64,000 nucleotides of DNA, taken from Beroe forskalii. Taxonomy: Eukaryota; Ctenophora; Nuda; Beroida; Beroidae. The translations under genes were made by a program, and so were the position numbers. Positions within the stretch are counted from its first letter, which is position 1. Every line of letters starts with the position of its first letter. This document shows, one piece after another, positions 1-11,290 of the stretch. The notes under the pieces were generated by a model that saw only the letters and a list, made by a program, of their open reading frames with translations, was not told the origin of the DNA and did not search any database. Where the stretch lies: contig WFMF01000042.1 of the NCBI GenBank assembly GCA_011033025.1, positions 222,501 through 286,500 of the forward strand, given 5' to 3'.

Positions 1-384
1 AGCAACACTACCAGGCGGCATGGCTTTGGTTATTGGTGATCTTACTTGCAATTTAATGAACAACATTTACTTTCAATTAAATATTAACAGTGATACAGAG
101 TCAAAGCCAAATGTGTAGAGTCAAATTCCTTTCAATTAAATGCGATATCATGAACAGAGATCAGCATAACACAAGTTTCACTTTGACTTACACTCAACAT
201 ATTTTCAGCGAAAAATAATTATCTAGCACACGCCAAAAATAAATTCAGCAAGATAAACCACAACAAATACGATTGGAATTGAATTTTGGTATGATCGGAT
301 CATAAACTTAAAATCTTGAAAAGTTAAGAAAACTTACTGATTCGATACACATCATTCTTAAACGGAATCATGAAAAGGAGGTAC

Positions 385-600
385 CGGACATCAGACTATA
401 GTTCGAAAATCAGACTATAGTTCGGACATCAGACTATATTCAAGAACATAAGTGATAAGACTATAGTTCGGGGGACACCAGACACCGAGCAGCATTTGGC
501 AGTGACAAATGACACCTCGAAGAGAGTGCTGCCAGGGACATTGCAGCAGCTTGCGGGACACCCAACAGCAGTGACACCAAACTGAGTGCTGCCCGGAAAA
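385..600 (+). repeat. Short tandem repeats (about 20 bp, then about 55 bp)
   Basis: Four imperfect copies of a unit containing CAGACTATAGTTCG lie at about 390-471. They are followed by two or three loose copies of a unit containing CAGTGACA and GAGTGCTGCC. The same arrays occur inverted in the right arm at about 48,290-48,460. No coding function is evident, although the minus strand is open across the stretch. The rest of 1-766 shows nothing recognisable. Confidence 0.6.
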
Positions 601-766
601 CTGAAACTCTGAAATACAAAAATTGGAAGTTATATTGCAAGTATGATCTGGAGGCTATGTAACTATGTAGGAAAAGATGGCACAAGTTAGAAAACTGTGA
701 CATCACAAATACTCATCGAAAGTTTTTGCAATTTCATGGCTTTAGAATATATCAAAGGCACCAATA

Positions 767-2140
767 GGAATTGCTCACGATATTTTGATTGCCTTCACAA
801 TTGTTAAGTTGTAGTATAGCAAATTCAAAGCTGCTCTGACCATGAAGTCTATCCACCTAGGCCGGCTTGATGTCATACCGGTAGTTCCGACAGTAAATTG
901 TGTAGTACCCGACTCAGCCCCTTCTTCGTCTTTGTTAAGAAAGCCAAAGTCAGGGAGTATAGCAGAAGAGTAAAGTCCCGCCTGCGTTTTACCACATCGT
1001 ATTAGAAACCACACATAAGGATGTGCGATGGGCCCACATAGTGTGCCATTCAAAATTCTATTACATCATGTACAGGGACGGGCCCTCTGCATCATGAACG
1101 TACTACTACGCAAGTAGCGAGTTATTGAAGAGGAGAAGTAGTATTGAATATTAGAACGCACGCAAAAAATAATTCCTTGGGTTTGAAAATTGCGCGCAAC
1201 TAAATAACAAAATGTTTACTTATGACATCTGCATGCCTTTAAAATATCATGGTAAATTGCATCGAAGGTTGTTAGCTATCCTTTCTGGCAATAGTGGGCT
1301 GTATGGTGTCATTTAGCCGTCCAATTTTTTGCATGAAATGCTGGTTATTTTAAAAACTTTTTTGTACATAGAAGTTTTAAAAAACCTGCATTTCATACAA
1401 AATTTTTTGACCTATTATATATATTGGGAAAGGCTCTCCCAATTGAAGCTCATGCCACTGCAGCGTAGACGGGAGAGATATGTCATTCTGACGATGTGGA
1501 AGATTATCCACAATGTAGTCCCGAATTCCTGTGACACTTCATCCTTGCGGTACAAGGACCTAAGTTATGGAATAAGGTACCTAGCCATGTGAAAGCTGCA
1601 GAAACTTTCGACACGTTTCTCTGATACCGGACGAGCCTTCGTTCGCTGGGTACAGCTGCAGCTGGTCCAACTCTCTGATAGACCACTCACCAACGCGGTG
1701 GTCGGAACTCTGATGGCACTTCCAACTCAACGGATAAGATTTACCAAGTTAGTTAGTTAAGTGTACATTGCAGCCCACCATTGCCAGATAGGATAGCTTA
1801 GAATCTTCGATGCAATGTACCAAGACTCAAAGATATTTAAAATGTACATTGAGGTCATAATTAAAGATTTTGCTGTAAAACCTGCGTACGATTAGCATGA
1901 TAACAATCTTATCTGCCAATGATGCATTCACTTTGTGCCAGGCACTCTTTGTGAACCCATCGCACATCTTGATGTGTGGTTATTGAAACAATGTCGAACA
2001 AAATGCCTGAGAAACGCAACGTGTGGCATGGCATGAAATAAGGTCTCCGCTTCTTTACTCTTCCGCTATACTACAGCTATACTACAACTCAAAAGTTGTG
2101 AAGGCAATAACAAGGCAATAAAAATATCGTGAGCAATTCC
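767..2140. mobile_element. Long-TIR DNA transposon, TA-flanked, with a LINE remnant inside
   Basis: The termini are GGAATTGCTCACGATATTTT at the left and its reverse complement at the right, each bounded by TA. The inverted similarity continues inward for several hundred bases with interruptions (about 767-1,310 against 1,765-2,140), including both GATGTGCGATGGG-type stretches and the CATCGAAG-type stretches. A TA duplication with inverted termini is typical of Tc1/mariner-like elements, but no transposase is visible, so this is a non-autonomous or degraded copy. The same element sits in the right arm at 45,513-48,071, so it predates the arm duplication. Confidence 0.65.
1416..1713 (+). pseudogene. 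Decayed 3' end of a CR1/Jockey-type LINE ORF
   Basis: Three consecutive frames read like the C-terminal region downstream of reverse transcriptase in CR1-like elements. The frame at 1,425 gives WERLSQLKLMPLQRRRERY followed by WKIIHNVVPN. A second frame from 1,556 gives GPKLWNKVPSHVK. A third from 1,624 gives IPDEPSFAGY and ends with SPTRWSEL and a stop at 1,711-1,713. Two frame changes separate the blocks, so the fragment is dead. The catalytic domain and endonuclease are absent. The corresponding fragment in the right arm is at 45,919-46,216 on the minus strand. Confidence 0.75.
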
Positions 2141-2234
2141 TATATAAACTGCTTAGTGCTTAATGATTTTTCATATGATAAGTCACTCCCTGCAGATTTC
2201 TCATGAAATTTAGAGGTACATAGGAGCAAAGGTA

Positions 2235-3430
2235 ATGGGTATTCGATTGTAGGACTATATAGCTAAATTTTTCTGTAGGTTTAGCTATAAAGTCCTAGCT
2301 CTAGCTATTTAGTCCGTTAGCTGAAAAGTCCGAACTGCGGACGATATAGCTAAATCTGACCTCACTGTTCCTCGATATAGTGAATGCCTTCATCGGTATG
2401 GGTATAATGCTCTACGCTTTGCCATAGCGGATCGAACCCTACGATTCCACCTAATCAGAGCACATGATTGCGTGTCGGTGTAGCGAGTCACAGCAAGATG
2501 ACCACTGTCAGTGTATCTATATAGTGTCGCAGAGAACATCAGATCAGAGAACATCAATGTGCCGTAGCGATACGATGTAACACCTGATCAGGGAAGATTA
2601 ATGTGTCGTAGCGATACGATGTAATACCTCGCCCCATTCAGGGCCCCATCATAACCCGGCAGACTCAGATACGCAGAGGAGTGTACCCATTCTACCCCGT
2701 TGAAGGATCTGTGGTCCACCATGATTTCATGATGGTATAAGGAGCAGAGTTCCTTAGGGCACCCAGGGTTGTCCGCCCTCTATCTATCTTGACTTTTTCG
2801 ATGTTGTACATTGGTAGCGAACAAATGAATGTGATGGCTGGATCCTGCAAAGAGGCATCTCTTATACTATCAGATTGTTTCTTCAGGTGTCGAGTTCATT
2901 TGCAATCAAGTCTTAATATTCTTCTCATGGGCACGGTAGTCCTGTTGAGTCCCAAAATTCTAATGAGGTCAGCTAACAATCTCTGATGAGCTGATAAGAG
3001 GCATCTGTCGTTATGGGACAAAATTGTCCCCTAACCGCAACCGAGCCTTAGAATTGCCACAGAGTCCACCCTAAAACCAAAGTGTGCCGTAGCGTAGCCC
3101 CAAAAATGAAAAGTGTGCCCAAGCGTCCTGTGTCGTAGTGTTTTGTGCCGTAGGGTCCAGTGCTCTACAGCCCTGTGCCGTAGTTTCCGAACCCCGTTTA
3201 ACTTAAACCTTATAAATTGAATGGAGAGGGAGGAACAACTATGGTACAGATTTAGCTGAATAGTCCGAATCGAGGACTATATAGCTAAACACATAAACTG
3301 ATGGGGGAGGAGGGACAGCTAGGAAGATTTAGCTAAATAGTCCGAACTGCGGACGATATAGCTAAATCAACATTCAGCTATTTTGACCGGTTTAGCTATA
3401 AAGTCCGTTAGCTATAAAGTCCGCCTACCG
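2235..3430. mobile_element. Left-arm-specific 1.2 kb element flanked by GGTA
   Basis: The right arm is uninterrupted here (near 45,427), while the left arm carries 1,196 extra bases bounded by GGTA at 2,231-2,234 and 3,431-3,434. Both ends are rich in subterminal copies, in both orientations, of a motif like TTTAGCTATAAAGTCCG (about 2,270-2,350 and 3,290-3,425). Subterminal repeats of this kind are usual where a transposase binds. No long ORF or transposase motif is visible, so I read it as a non-autonomous DNA transposon of unassigned superfamily. The duplication could also be read as 3 bp (GTA). Confidence 0.7.
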
Positions 3431-4329
3431 GGTATTCATCATTATCAAGTCAATGCTTCAATGAATAGTCTTACACAATCGAGTGTGATCCAAATCTTAT
3501 AGGTACACTAAAGTTGATTATACCTCAAGCACAAAATTGAAATGCGATTACTTTTCAATCTGCAATCAGAATAAAAGAATTAATCACCTGCTGAAAATGG
3601 AGCCGTGTTCCGAGCTAAAAACAGCATGCAACAGGAGTGATTGCAGCAGGTGGGCGAGCAGTCTGGAGGTCACATTATGCCGAAAGCTTACGGCTTTTCG
3701 TGGTTTTATGCTGGTCGATGGAAAACCCGTAAGTATTCTCTCTACGAGAACTGCTAAAACCTGAAAAGGGAAGATGATCGTTAATATTCAATCGAGTATG
3801 GCCCTAATCGAGATCTTCTCCAATTTGGTGCCCCAGGCAATTGGTTGAGCAACAGGATGAAAGAGGAATGGCACCACACCATCTATAAAATGCCACTCCT
3901 CCGGCCGCTTGACCATATAGTATAGACAGCATGGCGCTTCAAAATTTTATACGAAATGCGCTCACAAAAAGCACTTTTTTCAGAATTATTGCTCGGCGAT
4001 CCACGAAAAGACTGTTTTTGAAGGCATCTTTGTACAAAATTTGGCAATTTCAGTGTGCTCCCCGTGGAAGCTTGTTAACAAAACTTTGCACAAGAGATTC
4101 TCACCAGTAAATTGAGATTAAACACAATCGTGCAGTTCAACAGCCGCATCTATATTGAAGTAGAAATAAATTACTACGCGTTGTAAGGCGCAGTTGAAAA
4201 GCTTCATCAGGCGTTCGATAAATAAAATTTTGGCACTTCCCTTGGATATGAGTTGACATATTAACCTTATTGATCTTCAGACCTTTAGTTCAGCCGAATT
4301 TATCTCACTGACCCTATGCAAAATAAATT
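3431..4329. other. No recognisable feature; conserved between arms
   Basis: The stretch is shared with the right arm (about 44,830-45,427). An ORF at 3,537-3,764 ends in a donor-like GTAAGTATT, but the right-arm copy has a nonsense change in the same frame, so I do not call an exon. Confidence 0.4.
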
Positions 4330-5010
4330 AAACCAAAATTTGGAAAAGGCATCCACATTTTCTCAGACCAAATTTCGCACATGGATGCATCCATTTTTGG
4401 GAAAAATAAAGCAATTTTCAGCCGAAAAACGACGCGGATTAACTTCTAGGATGTTCATTATAAACACATTTGAGCCGATAGAAATCAATTTTAAGCAATT
4501 TTAATTTTCGGCTTTTCGGCCTTTTTTCGCCCATATCGGCTCTCAGTGATGGCCAAATTTTCCAAAAACGGTCCTAGGACTCATGTATCATCTTTACAAA
4601 CATATTCCGACCATTTGAAATCATTTTCAGTGCATTAAACACGCTAAAAAGCCATTTTCCCAAAATTGGCAAAATGCATCCACTTTTTCTCAGACCAAAT
4701 TTCGCACTTAGATACATCCATTTTTGGGCCGAAAAACGACGCAGAATGACTTCTAAGATGTTTATAAACACATTTGAGTCAATAGAAATCAATTTCGAGC
4801 AATTTTAATTTTCGGCTTTTTTCGGCCTTCTTCGCCAATATCGGCTCTCAGTGATGGCCAAATTTTCCAAAAACGGTCCTAGAACTCGTGTATCATCTAT
4901 ACAAACATATTCCAACCATTTGGAATCCCTTTCAGTGCATTAAACATGCTAAATTGGGAAAATGCATCCACTTTTTCTCAGACCAAATTTCGCACTTGGA
5001 AGACGACGCA
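4330..5010. repeat. Tandem repeat of about 290-330 bp, three copies
   Basis: The block containing CAGACCAAATTTCGCAC recurs at about 4,365, 4,693 and 4,980. Each copy has matching intervening sequence, including TCGGCTCTCAGTGATGGCC and AACGGTCCTAG blocks. The right arm has the same array expanded (about 42,750-43,735). The third left copy is truncated. ORFs inside it are shadows of the repeat. Confidence 0.8.
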
Positions 5011-5420
5011 GAATGACTCGACTCACCTATAGGAATTAAGTTTCCAACCTTGAAAGACAGGTTGGAAGACACTTGGAGACAGTGTCATGCACTGGGAGAC
5101 AGTAATTACAGCTTCCCCGTCTATCTGGCCCTGACCATGTCATGACCCAAACCCTCACACTGTAAAGTTATTAGGCCATTTTCGCTAGGCTGGGAGTGGA
5201 TTCGCGTCTTCCCAAGTCAAATTTTGCAGTTCTAAGGGAAAAACGATTCAATTCTAGTTGGAAAGACACGGAGCTTTCCTTAGTTGTCTTTGAATAAATT
5301 TGAGTCGATAGAAATCAAATTGGGTAAATGTTAATTCTCGGTATTTTGACTCAATTTGGCATCATAGAACGGTAAAGTCCCCAAAGTCTCCTTAACTAAT
5401 CAACCATTCTCTATCCAATC
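5011..5420. other. No recognisable feature
   Basis: AT-rich sequence shared with the right arm (about 41,590-41,930). It includes short local repeats of GGAGACAGT near 5,073-5,103. No gene is seen. Confidence 0.4.
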
Positions 5421-6313
5421 GGGGGGGGGTTCAGCAGTAAGTGGGAGGACGGCATCACCCTATCTGGTCAAGAATCCCAACCACCCACCCACCCACCAGA
5501 TAGCGGCATGCCTGTAACTGGTCAAGCTGAACTGAAAATTAGACCCACCCCTACAAGCTACAGACATTGTTTCAGGGACCACAAATTGGTTGCAAAAGCG
5601 ACCCTTTGTTTCATATAATCTTAGTTTCTCACTCTTATCAAATATATAAAGTCACTTTCTCTTTACGAAGTGATTCCTTTCTAGGGATACAATCAATTTA
5701 ATACCCAAAATTGCTACAGATTTTAAAAACACAAGAGAACTTTACCATACAACTGTCTAGATATCTAGATACCTAGAACTATCTAGACTGCACTGGGTGC
5801 AATGGGTAGGTATTGATGTGACCCGCAACATTTTTTACGAACTCAAAACTTTTTTACTAACTAGGTACTAATCAACTTGAAACTTTGAAGTCTTATCTCC
5901 ATAGTAACATTTATGTCACGTGAATTCTTCAAACAATTGTGCCAAATCATTGGCATATATCATCGATATTAGAAATCAGCTGGTTACGTCATCTTTTGTA
6001 GCATGTAATAGTCCATGATGACGTCACACCAATTTAAGGTTAAGATTCCTGATTCATAATTAAATTTGCTTAAGAGCGCTAGGAGCAGCCGAGAAATCAA
6101 GTTTCAATATCCAAAATTTCTGAAAATGGGCATTTTTGACAAATTTTTCACAAATTTCGTAACAAATTTAGTGGATTTACTGCATTTTACCCTAAAATTT
6201 ATACCATTTACCGTCTGCCGCTATCTTAATTGGTCGCTAGTTCGAAGTACCCACCCACCCCCATGCCCTTAAGTGTGATGCCGTCCATACCACTTACCGC
6301 TGAACCCCCCCCG
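5421..6313. mobile_element. 0.9 kb TIR element with poly-G termini and a 7-8 bp duplication
   Basis: The right arm reads straight through this site near 41,560. The left arm has an 893 bp insertion starting with nine G and then TTCAGCAGTAAGTGG, and ending with the matching inverted TTACCGCTGAACCCCCCCC. Similarity of the ends extends about 40 bp, including GGACGGCATCAC. The flanks are ATCCAATC (5,413-5,420) and ATTCAATC (6,314-6,321), an 8-bp duplication with one difference, or 7 bp if the terminal C belongs to the element. An 8-bp duplication is seen in hAT, P, Merlin and Zisupton-like families; the termini do not decide between them. No transposase is visible. Confidence 0.8.
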
Positions 6314-7055
6314 ATTCAATCATATATTTCAATCAGTCTCGGTCACTTTCAAGAAATTGGTTAAATTTTCCCAACTTCATTGTACTCAATCGCTCATATC
6401 GACCGTGTGCGGATTTTCCCAATTTGCATCCAATCCACAGAATCATCTTCTGACAGTCCGCGGCTGACAAATGTCCGCCATCGGAAGTGCCAAATTGAAA
6501 GTTAATTGAGTGACTTAAACTATGAGAGACCCACCTCTTAGTGTTTCATCTTTATTCAATCCATTCCATCTGTTGATCTTTGCTTTCAGAGCTTCACTCT
6601 TTCAGTACTAAGTCACTGAAAGATATCAAAAATTAAGTAAAAATAATCATGGGTTGATGACGATAATCACATGATTTTCGAAAGCTTCTGAATACAATTC
6701 TCTCGAATCAGATATTTCGTTAAAACTTTAACCTCTTGAATGGGTTGTAAGTCAAAATGAGCTTAATGAGCAAGGGAAAGGAAATTGGGTTATTATATGG
6801 TTTTTATAGTGCCTTAGGATCGGTATGGCACCTCAAACATAATAAAGGTTTTGGCAGAGATATGATGGGCACTTGGGCAGTGGAAATGATGATGAAAAAA
6901 CCTGATATCATTAATCATACTGTAGCTCTGAAGAGCAGAACAGTGTGCTGATATCCAGTGAGGGACAGGCTTGCGCACGCTATCAAAAACATCATCGGCC
7001 CTTTTGTTTACCAAGCTCTTATAAGAGCTTAGTAGAACAAAGTTCACTTTTCAAT
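6314..7055. other. No recognisable feature; conserved between arms
   Basis: This matches the right arm at about 40,850-41,560. Short ORFs are present on both strands, but they have no recognisable motif and differ between arms. Confidence 0.4.
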
Positions 7056-7059
7056 GAGA

Positions 7060-7870
7060 TCGAATTTCATCAAGAGGGACGGTTAAAAAGTCCGTTAAAA
7101 CTTTTAAAATAGGACCGGTTAAATTAAAAGTCAGATAATATAAGAAATTATTCTTGATATGACCGGATATGAGGCATGTCATCATCTTATTTTCCCTATA
7201 AAACCGCGCGTCGATGAAAGTCCTATAAAAAGAAGTCATGGAATAGGAAGTGATCAGGTCATTGTTTTATGATTTCAGAAATGAAGAATATCAGAATTTT
7301 GATTAAATTTGATAAAGAATTGGAGTTTTTTGTCGAAATAGTCGGTTTGAACCGCTCAAAATAATGTAATTTTGGTATTGGGGTCAATTAAAATAGCCAA
7401 ATACGTATACCTTTAAATACCCACTGGTCTTGGGATATGCTTACATCTCATAGTAACAGAGAGTAATTTAAATCTTAGAATTAGGGATGCTTATTGGGAC
7501 ATTCAAGAGTGATTTTGTCAGGGCGTCTCACAAATTCCGCGTCTTTGAATTGTAATTTCCAACTGATTTTACATTTCCAATTTGGCAATTGAATAGTTCA
7601 ATAATTTATATTTTCAGAAATTAGTTTAAGATGCAGTTGGAACAAACTACTTCAGTGATAGAAATTACGAGGCGTTCTAATTATGACGAATGGAATCATG
7701 ATCGGTACTAATTATGATCCAAAAATTTTCTTGAAATTTCCCAAATTTTTTGTCCAAGGGGCCGGGCCGGTTAGAAAGATTCAAAAATGATTCGATTTTT
7801 GTCCATAGGGCCGGTTAAAAAAGGGTCGGCTAAAAAGGCCGGCTAAATAAAGGCTAATAAGGTAAGTCGA
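7060..7870. repeat. Degenerate repeat region with GGCCGGTTAAAA motifs and a decayed transposon end
   Basis: Variants of GGCCGGTTAAAAAG recur at about 7,078-7,130 and 7,760-7,860. At about 7,653-7,730 the sequence resembles the terminal 75 bp of the TA-flanked element at 46,289-47,502, sharing GTGATAGAAATTA, TTATGACGAATG and CGGTACTAATTATGATC. It is therefore probably an old relative of that family. The counterpart in the right arm is at about 40,050-40,850. Exact boundaries cannot be set. Confidence 0.5.
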
Positions 7871-8532
7871 GAGAACTTCCACGATCCCTCATTTACACGA
7901 TACAAATAATATGAAAAGATATATTATATTTATATCATACCAGTACCTTCGTATCAATTGTTTATTTTCGTTGTCAAGAGGCTATAATTGTAAATTTTCA
8001 TACCTAGACCCTTTTATTTGCTAGGGCACGGCTGCAGAAACAGATAATTTTGCAAATTTGAGGTATGCTAGGATATTTGCAGCTTCAAATGCCTCCTGTT
8101 AGACCATGTTGGTCTCAACTCTCAAAACTCCGCCCCAAGTATGCCTCATATATCTTATATTCCAATAGTCTAAATACCATGCTCAAACATCGAAAATGCC
8201 AATTTTTAAAGTGACTAATTTATGATCTATAGAAATTATCATCATATTTATATTCACGCTGAGGTGCTCAGCGTGACAGCAAATCATAATGAATTTTAGG
8301 AGGGACCAAAAATTTCGATTGTACCGAAAAAAAATCTCAAAATATGTTAAAATATCTGGTGCAAAGCTCGTTTGAAATAATTAATTTTTATTCATGACTG
8401 AAAATGGCAATTTTATGATCATTCAATTATTAATTTTTACTGCACACGAATTCAAATATATTTTCTAAGCCTAAATTATCATGAAACATTAAAAAATGAT
8501 CTAGGACCAACTAAAACTTACATGTCCCCCAT
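7871..8532. other. No recognisable feature
   Basis: AT-rich sequence shared with the right arm (about 39,380-40,045). It contains a short perfect inverted repeat, CGCTGAGGTGCTCAGCG, at about 8,257-8,273. No gene is seen. Confidence 0.4.
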
Positions 8533-11235
8533 GTTATATCGTCAAACATTTCTTAATCCAATAGATTTCAACTCTAAAATTGAGTTGGAATTGACAATCC
8601 GTTTCTATAATCTTATACATTATACATCAGTGACGTACATTACATATGGGCTAATAAATTAGGTACAAAACTAACGTAGGTAAATGAATGGTTGTTAAAT
8701 TCCCTGCAACTTATTAAAAATTCTTTCCACTTTTCTATTATGTACAATAATATATTTTTCAAGTACATACTCTTACCGGTTGAATTGTGAGGTATCTCAA
8801 CGCTTCTTGTCTTCTTTTCAGTTTCGGTGGAGCACCTTTCAGATTTTCATGCCATATTGAAGTATTGTTCTCTTCGTTGATTTATCATGTGCACTCATTC
8901 AAGTCCACATTGCAGATCCAAACTGCCATGATTCCTCCTCAAATTGTAGTTGGTAAAATTTTTAGTCTCAAAGAGTAAATTAAAGTATCATTAAGCATTC
9001 AAAATCAATCATATTTTCAAAAATTCTTAAGCGATCAGTGAATGGGATTCAATCAATCAAAAACAGTAATAGGATTCCCAGTAATGAGATTATAGAAACA
9101 ATTGCACAAAGCTGAGTGCAATAATTCAGTTCATAAAAAATAGGGCAGTCAACAATCTTATATATAATTTGGAGATGGCACGTGAATTTTGTCTGTTTGT
9201 GCGGGCGCACAGTTTAAATTTGAGCTTGCCAAGAAAATATCAAGGAAAACGAAGGCTGAACCGGGCTAAGTCGCGCCGTTGCTATGGAAACCAATTTTTG
9301 CACGTGCAGATTATGATCAGTTCTATGCAAGTGCTTTCTGATACGTTGTTGACTGCTGCATTGTAGCGTTTGAAAGAAAGGCCTATTTGCTGTTTTTCAT
9401 GTGAAATTCAAGATCTGAAGATAGAGAAAAGGTATGGGCTGGCATCGTGGAGGCTATTTCCGATAGCACCTCTTCACAAATCTGTGGCAGACATCGGTCG
9501 ATTTAAATCAATGCTGAGTTGATGGTAACGGAAAAACTCCAATTTAGAGCAATTTAAGATTGAACAAAATCAAAATCAAATTGAATCGAATTTGGGCATA
9601 GCACATTGTGATTTTGGAATACTGCTCTTGGCCTGAATCAACATTGCTTTGATTCAACGCTCACTATGAGTACGATACTCGGTTTTAATTTTCAGATTTA
9701 AATTGTCATACAAGAGCAAATAATAATGATCAAAACTTGCACGGTCCAGCATTACTAAAAGTTACCAACGAATAATGGTATTTCTGCTCCTTCATAAACT
9801 TTTTGAGAGCTTATTATTTGGTCCTGCGCGCATTCACTTCTGTTTAATGCTGTTTTATTTTTAATTTCGTTGCTCCGTAACTTTTGACTTGATTGGAGTT
9901 TTTTGATGCAGTAAAAAGTATTCAATAAATTGAATTGCAGCGAATCAAATTTGCGAACGAGGTGCTGCGTAGCAGCGCCGAGTGAGCTGTGTATTTGCAG
10001 GTCCAACGGGCCTGCTAGTTGAAATATAAATTGGAGAAACATTATATCCAATCAAGTAAATTATACTGAAAAAATGTGAAGTGTCACTGGCGTCAAAACG
10101 AAAATACAATATAGCAATATGAGTAATTTTTGTCGAAGGATATTTTATGGTCCTAAAACATAGACCTAGGGATTGTATAATTGTTATTTGTCACTCCTTT
10201 TAATGCCCGCAGGTGAACAGGATTAACCATCCAGTACTAGGTGCCATAATACAAGAGATTGACTTGCACCTTGTAGTCAAAGATCAAATGGTCGATATCA
10301 AAATCCCGTGCATATGGAATGTTAATACGAAGTTGGGACTGGTTTTGGCTACTTTGGACTATTTAGAAACTATTTAGACGTGGCGACAATTTTTATTTCA
10401 ATGTCGCTACCCATTTTGGGCCACGCCCATTTTGGCACTTCGCGCATGGCCCAAAATCGAAAAACTAGAATGAATCCCTATACAGTCCATGTGTTACATC
10501 GATTTTATGGTAAATCGACCTGAGAAACACGATGCAACCGACAATTTTCCTCTCGAAGCTCCTGTCAGAGATAAGGTGACCACACCCACTTTTGGCCTTG
10601 CGATGGCTGATTTTTGAGAAATATCACTTTTATGGAATAAGTATCATGTGATACATCAAACTTGTAGTTAATTGACCCGAGAAACACGATGCAACCAACT
10701 ATTTTCCTTTCCGAAGCTCCTGTCAGGAGATGAGGTGACCACACCCACTTTTTGGCCTTGCGCAAGGGCTGATTTTTGAGAAATATCACTTTTATGGAAT
10801 AAGTATCGTGTGATACATCAAACTTGTAGTAAATTGACCCGTGAAACACGATGCAACCCACTCTTTTGCTCTCCGAGGATCCTGTCAGGAGATAAGGTGA
10901 CCACGCCCACTTTTTGGCCTTGCGCGATGGCTGATTTTTGAGAAATATCACTTTTATGGAATAAGTATCATGTGATATATCAAACTTTTTTAGTAAATTG
11001 ACCTGAGAAACACGATGCAACCCACTATTTTGCTCTCCGAGGGTCCTGTCAGGAGATAAGGTGACCAAGCCCACTTTTGGCCTTGCGCGATGGCTGATTT
11101 TTGAGAAATATCACTTTTATGGAATAAGTATCATGTGATACATCAAACTTGTAGTAAATTGACCCGAGAAACACGATGCAACCCACTATTTTGCTCTCGA
11201 GGGTCCTGTCAGAGATAAGGTGACCACGCCCACTT
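8533..11235 (+). repeat. Direct duplication, copy A
   Basis: This block recurs in the same orientation starting at 11,291, a shift of 2,758 bp. The two copies differ mostly by one- or two-base deletions in homopolymers. It comprises shared arm sequence (8,533-10,273) followed by the first part of a fold-back element (10,274-11,235). It ends abruptly in the tandem units, and about 55 bp of unrelated AT-rich sequence (11,236-11,290) joins it to copy B. It could be a real duplication or an assembly seam inside the repetitive element. Confidence 0.85.
9152..10018. other. Segment present in the left arm, absent from the right arm
   Basis: The right arm joins the flanks directly near 38,697, while the left arm has about 867 extra bases here, and a second copy at about 11,907-12,748 in copy B. 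No inverted termini and no clear target duplication are visible, so a deletion in the right arm is as likely as an insertion. Short ORFs on both strands show no recognisable domain. Confidence 0.6.
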
Positions 11236-11236
11236 T
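10274..11236. mobile_element. Truncated fold-back element (left half only)
   Basis: It starts with TAGTCAAAGATCAAATGG preceded by TTG, exactly as the complete copy at 13,005. It continues through the unique head (to about 10,500) and roughly five 162-bp units carrying GAAACACGATGCAACC and CACTTTTATGGAATAAGTAT. It stops inside a unit. The 21-bp array and the entire right half are missing. The long minus-strand ORFs here come from the 162-bp (54-codon) period. Confidence 0.8.
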
Positions 11237-11290
11237 TACTCATAATCTCAAAAAACCCAAATTATCATAAAATTAAAATCAGCCTTTGAT

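Noticed and set aside
3537-3764. Candidate first exon ending at a GTAAGTATT donor near 3,729
   Set aside because: The right-arm copy has a stop codon in the same frame (near 45,245) and no partner exon was found.
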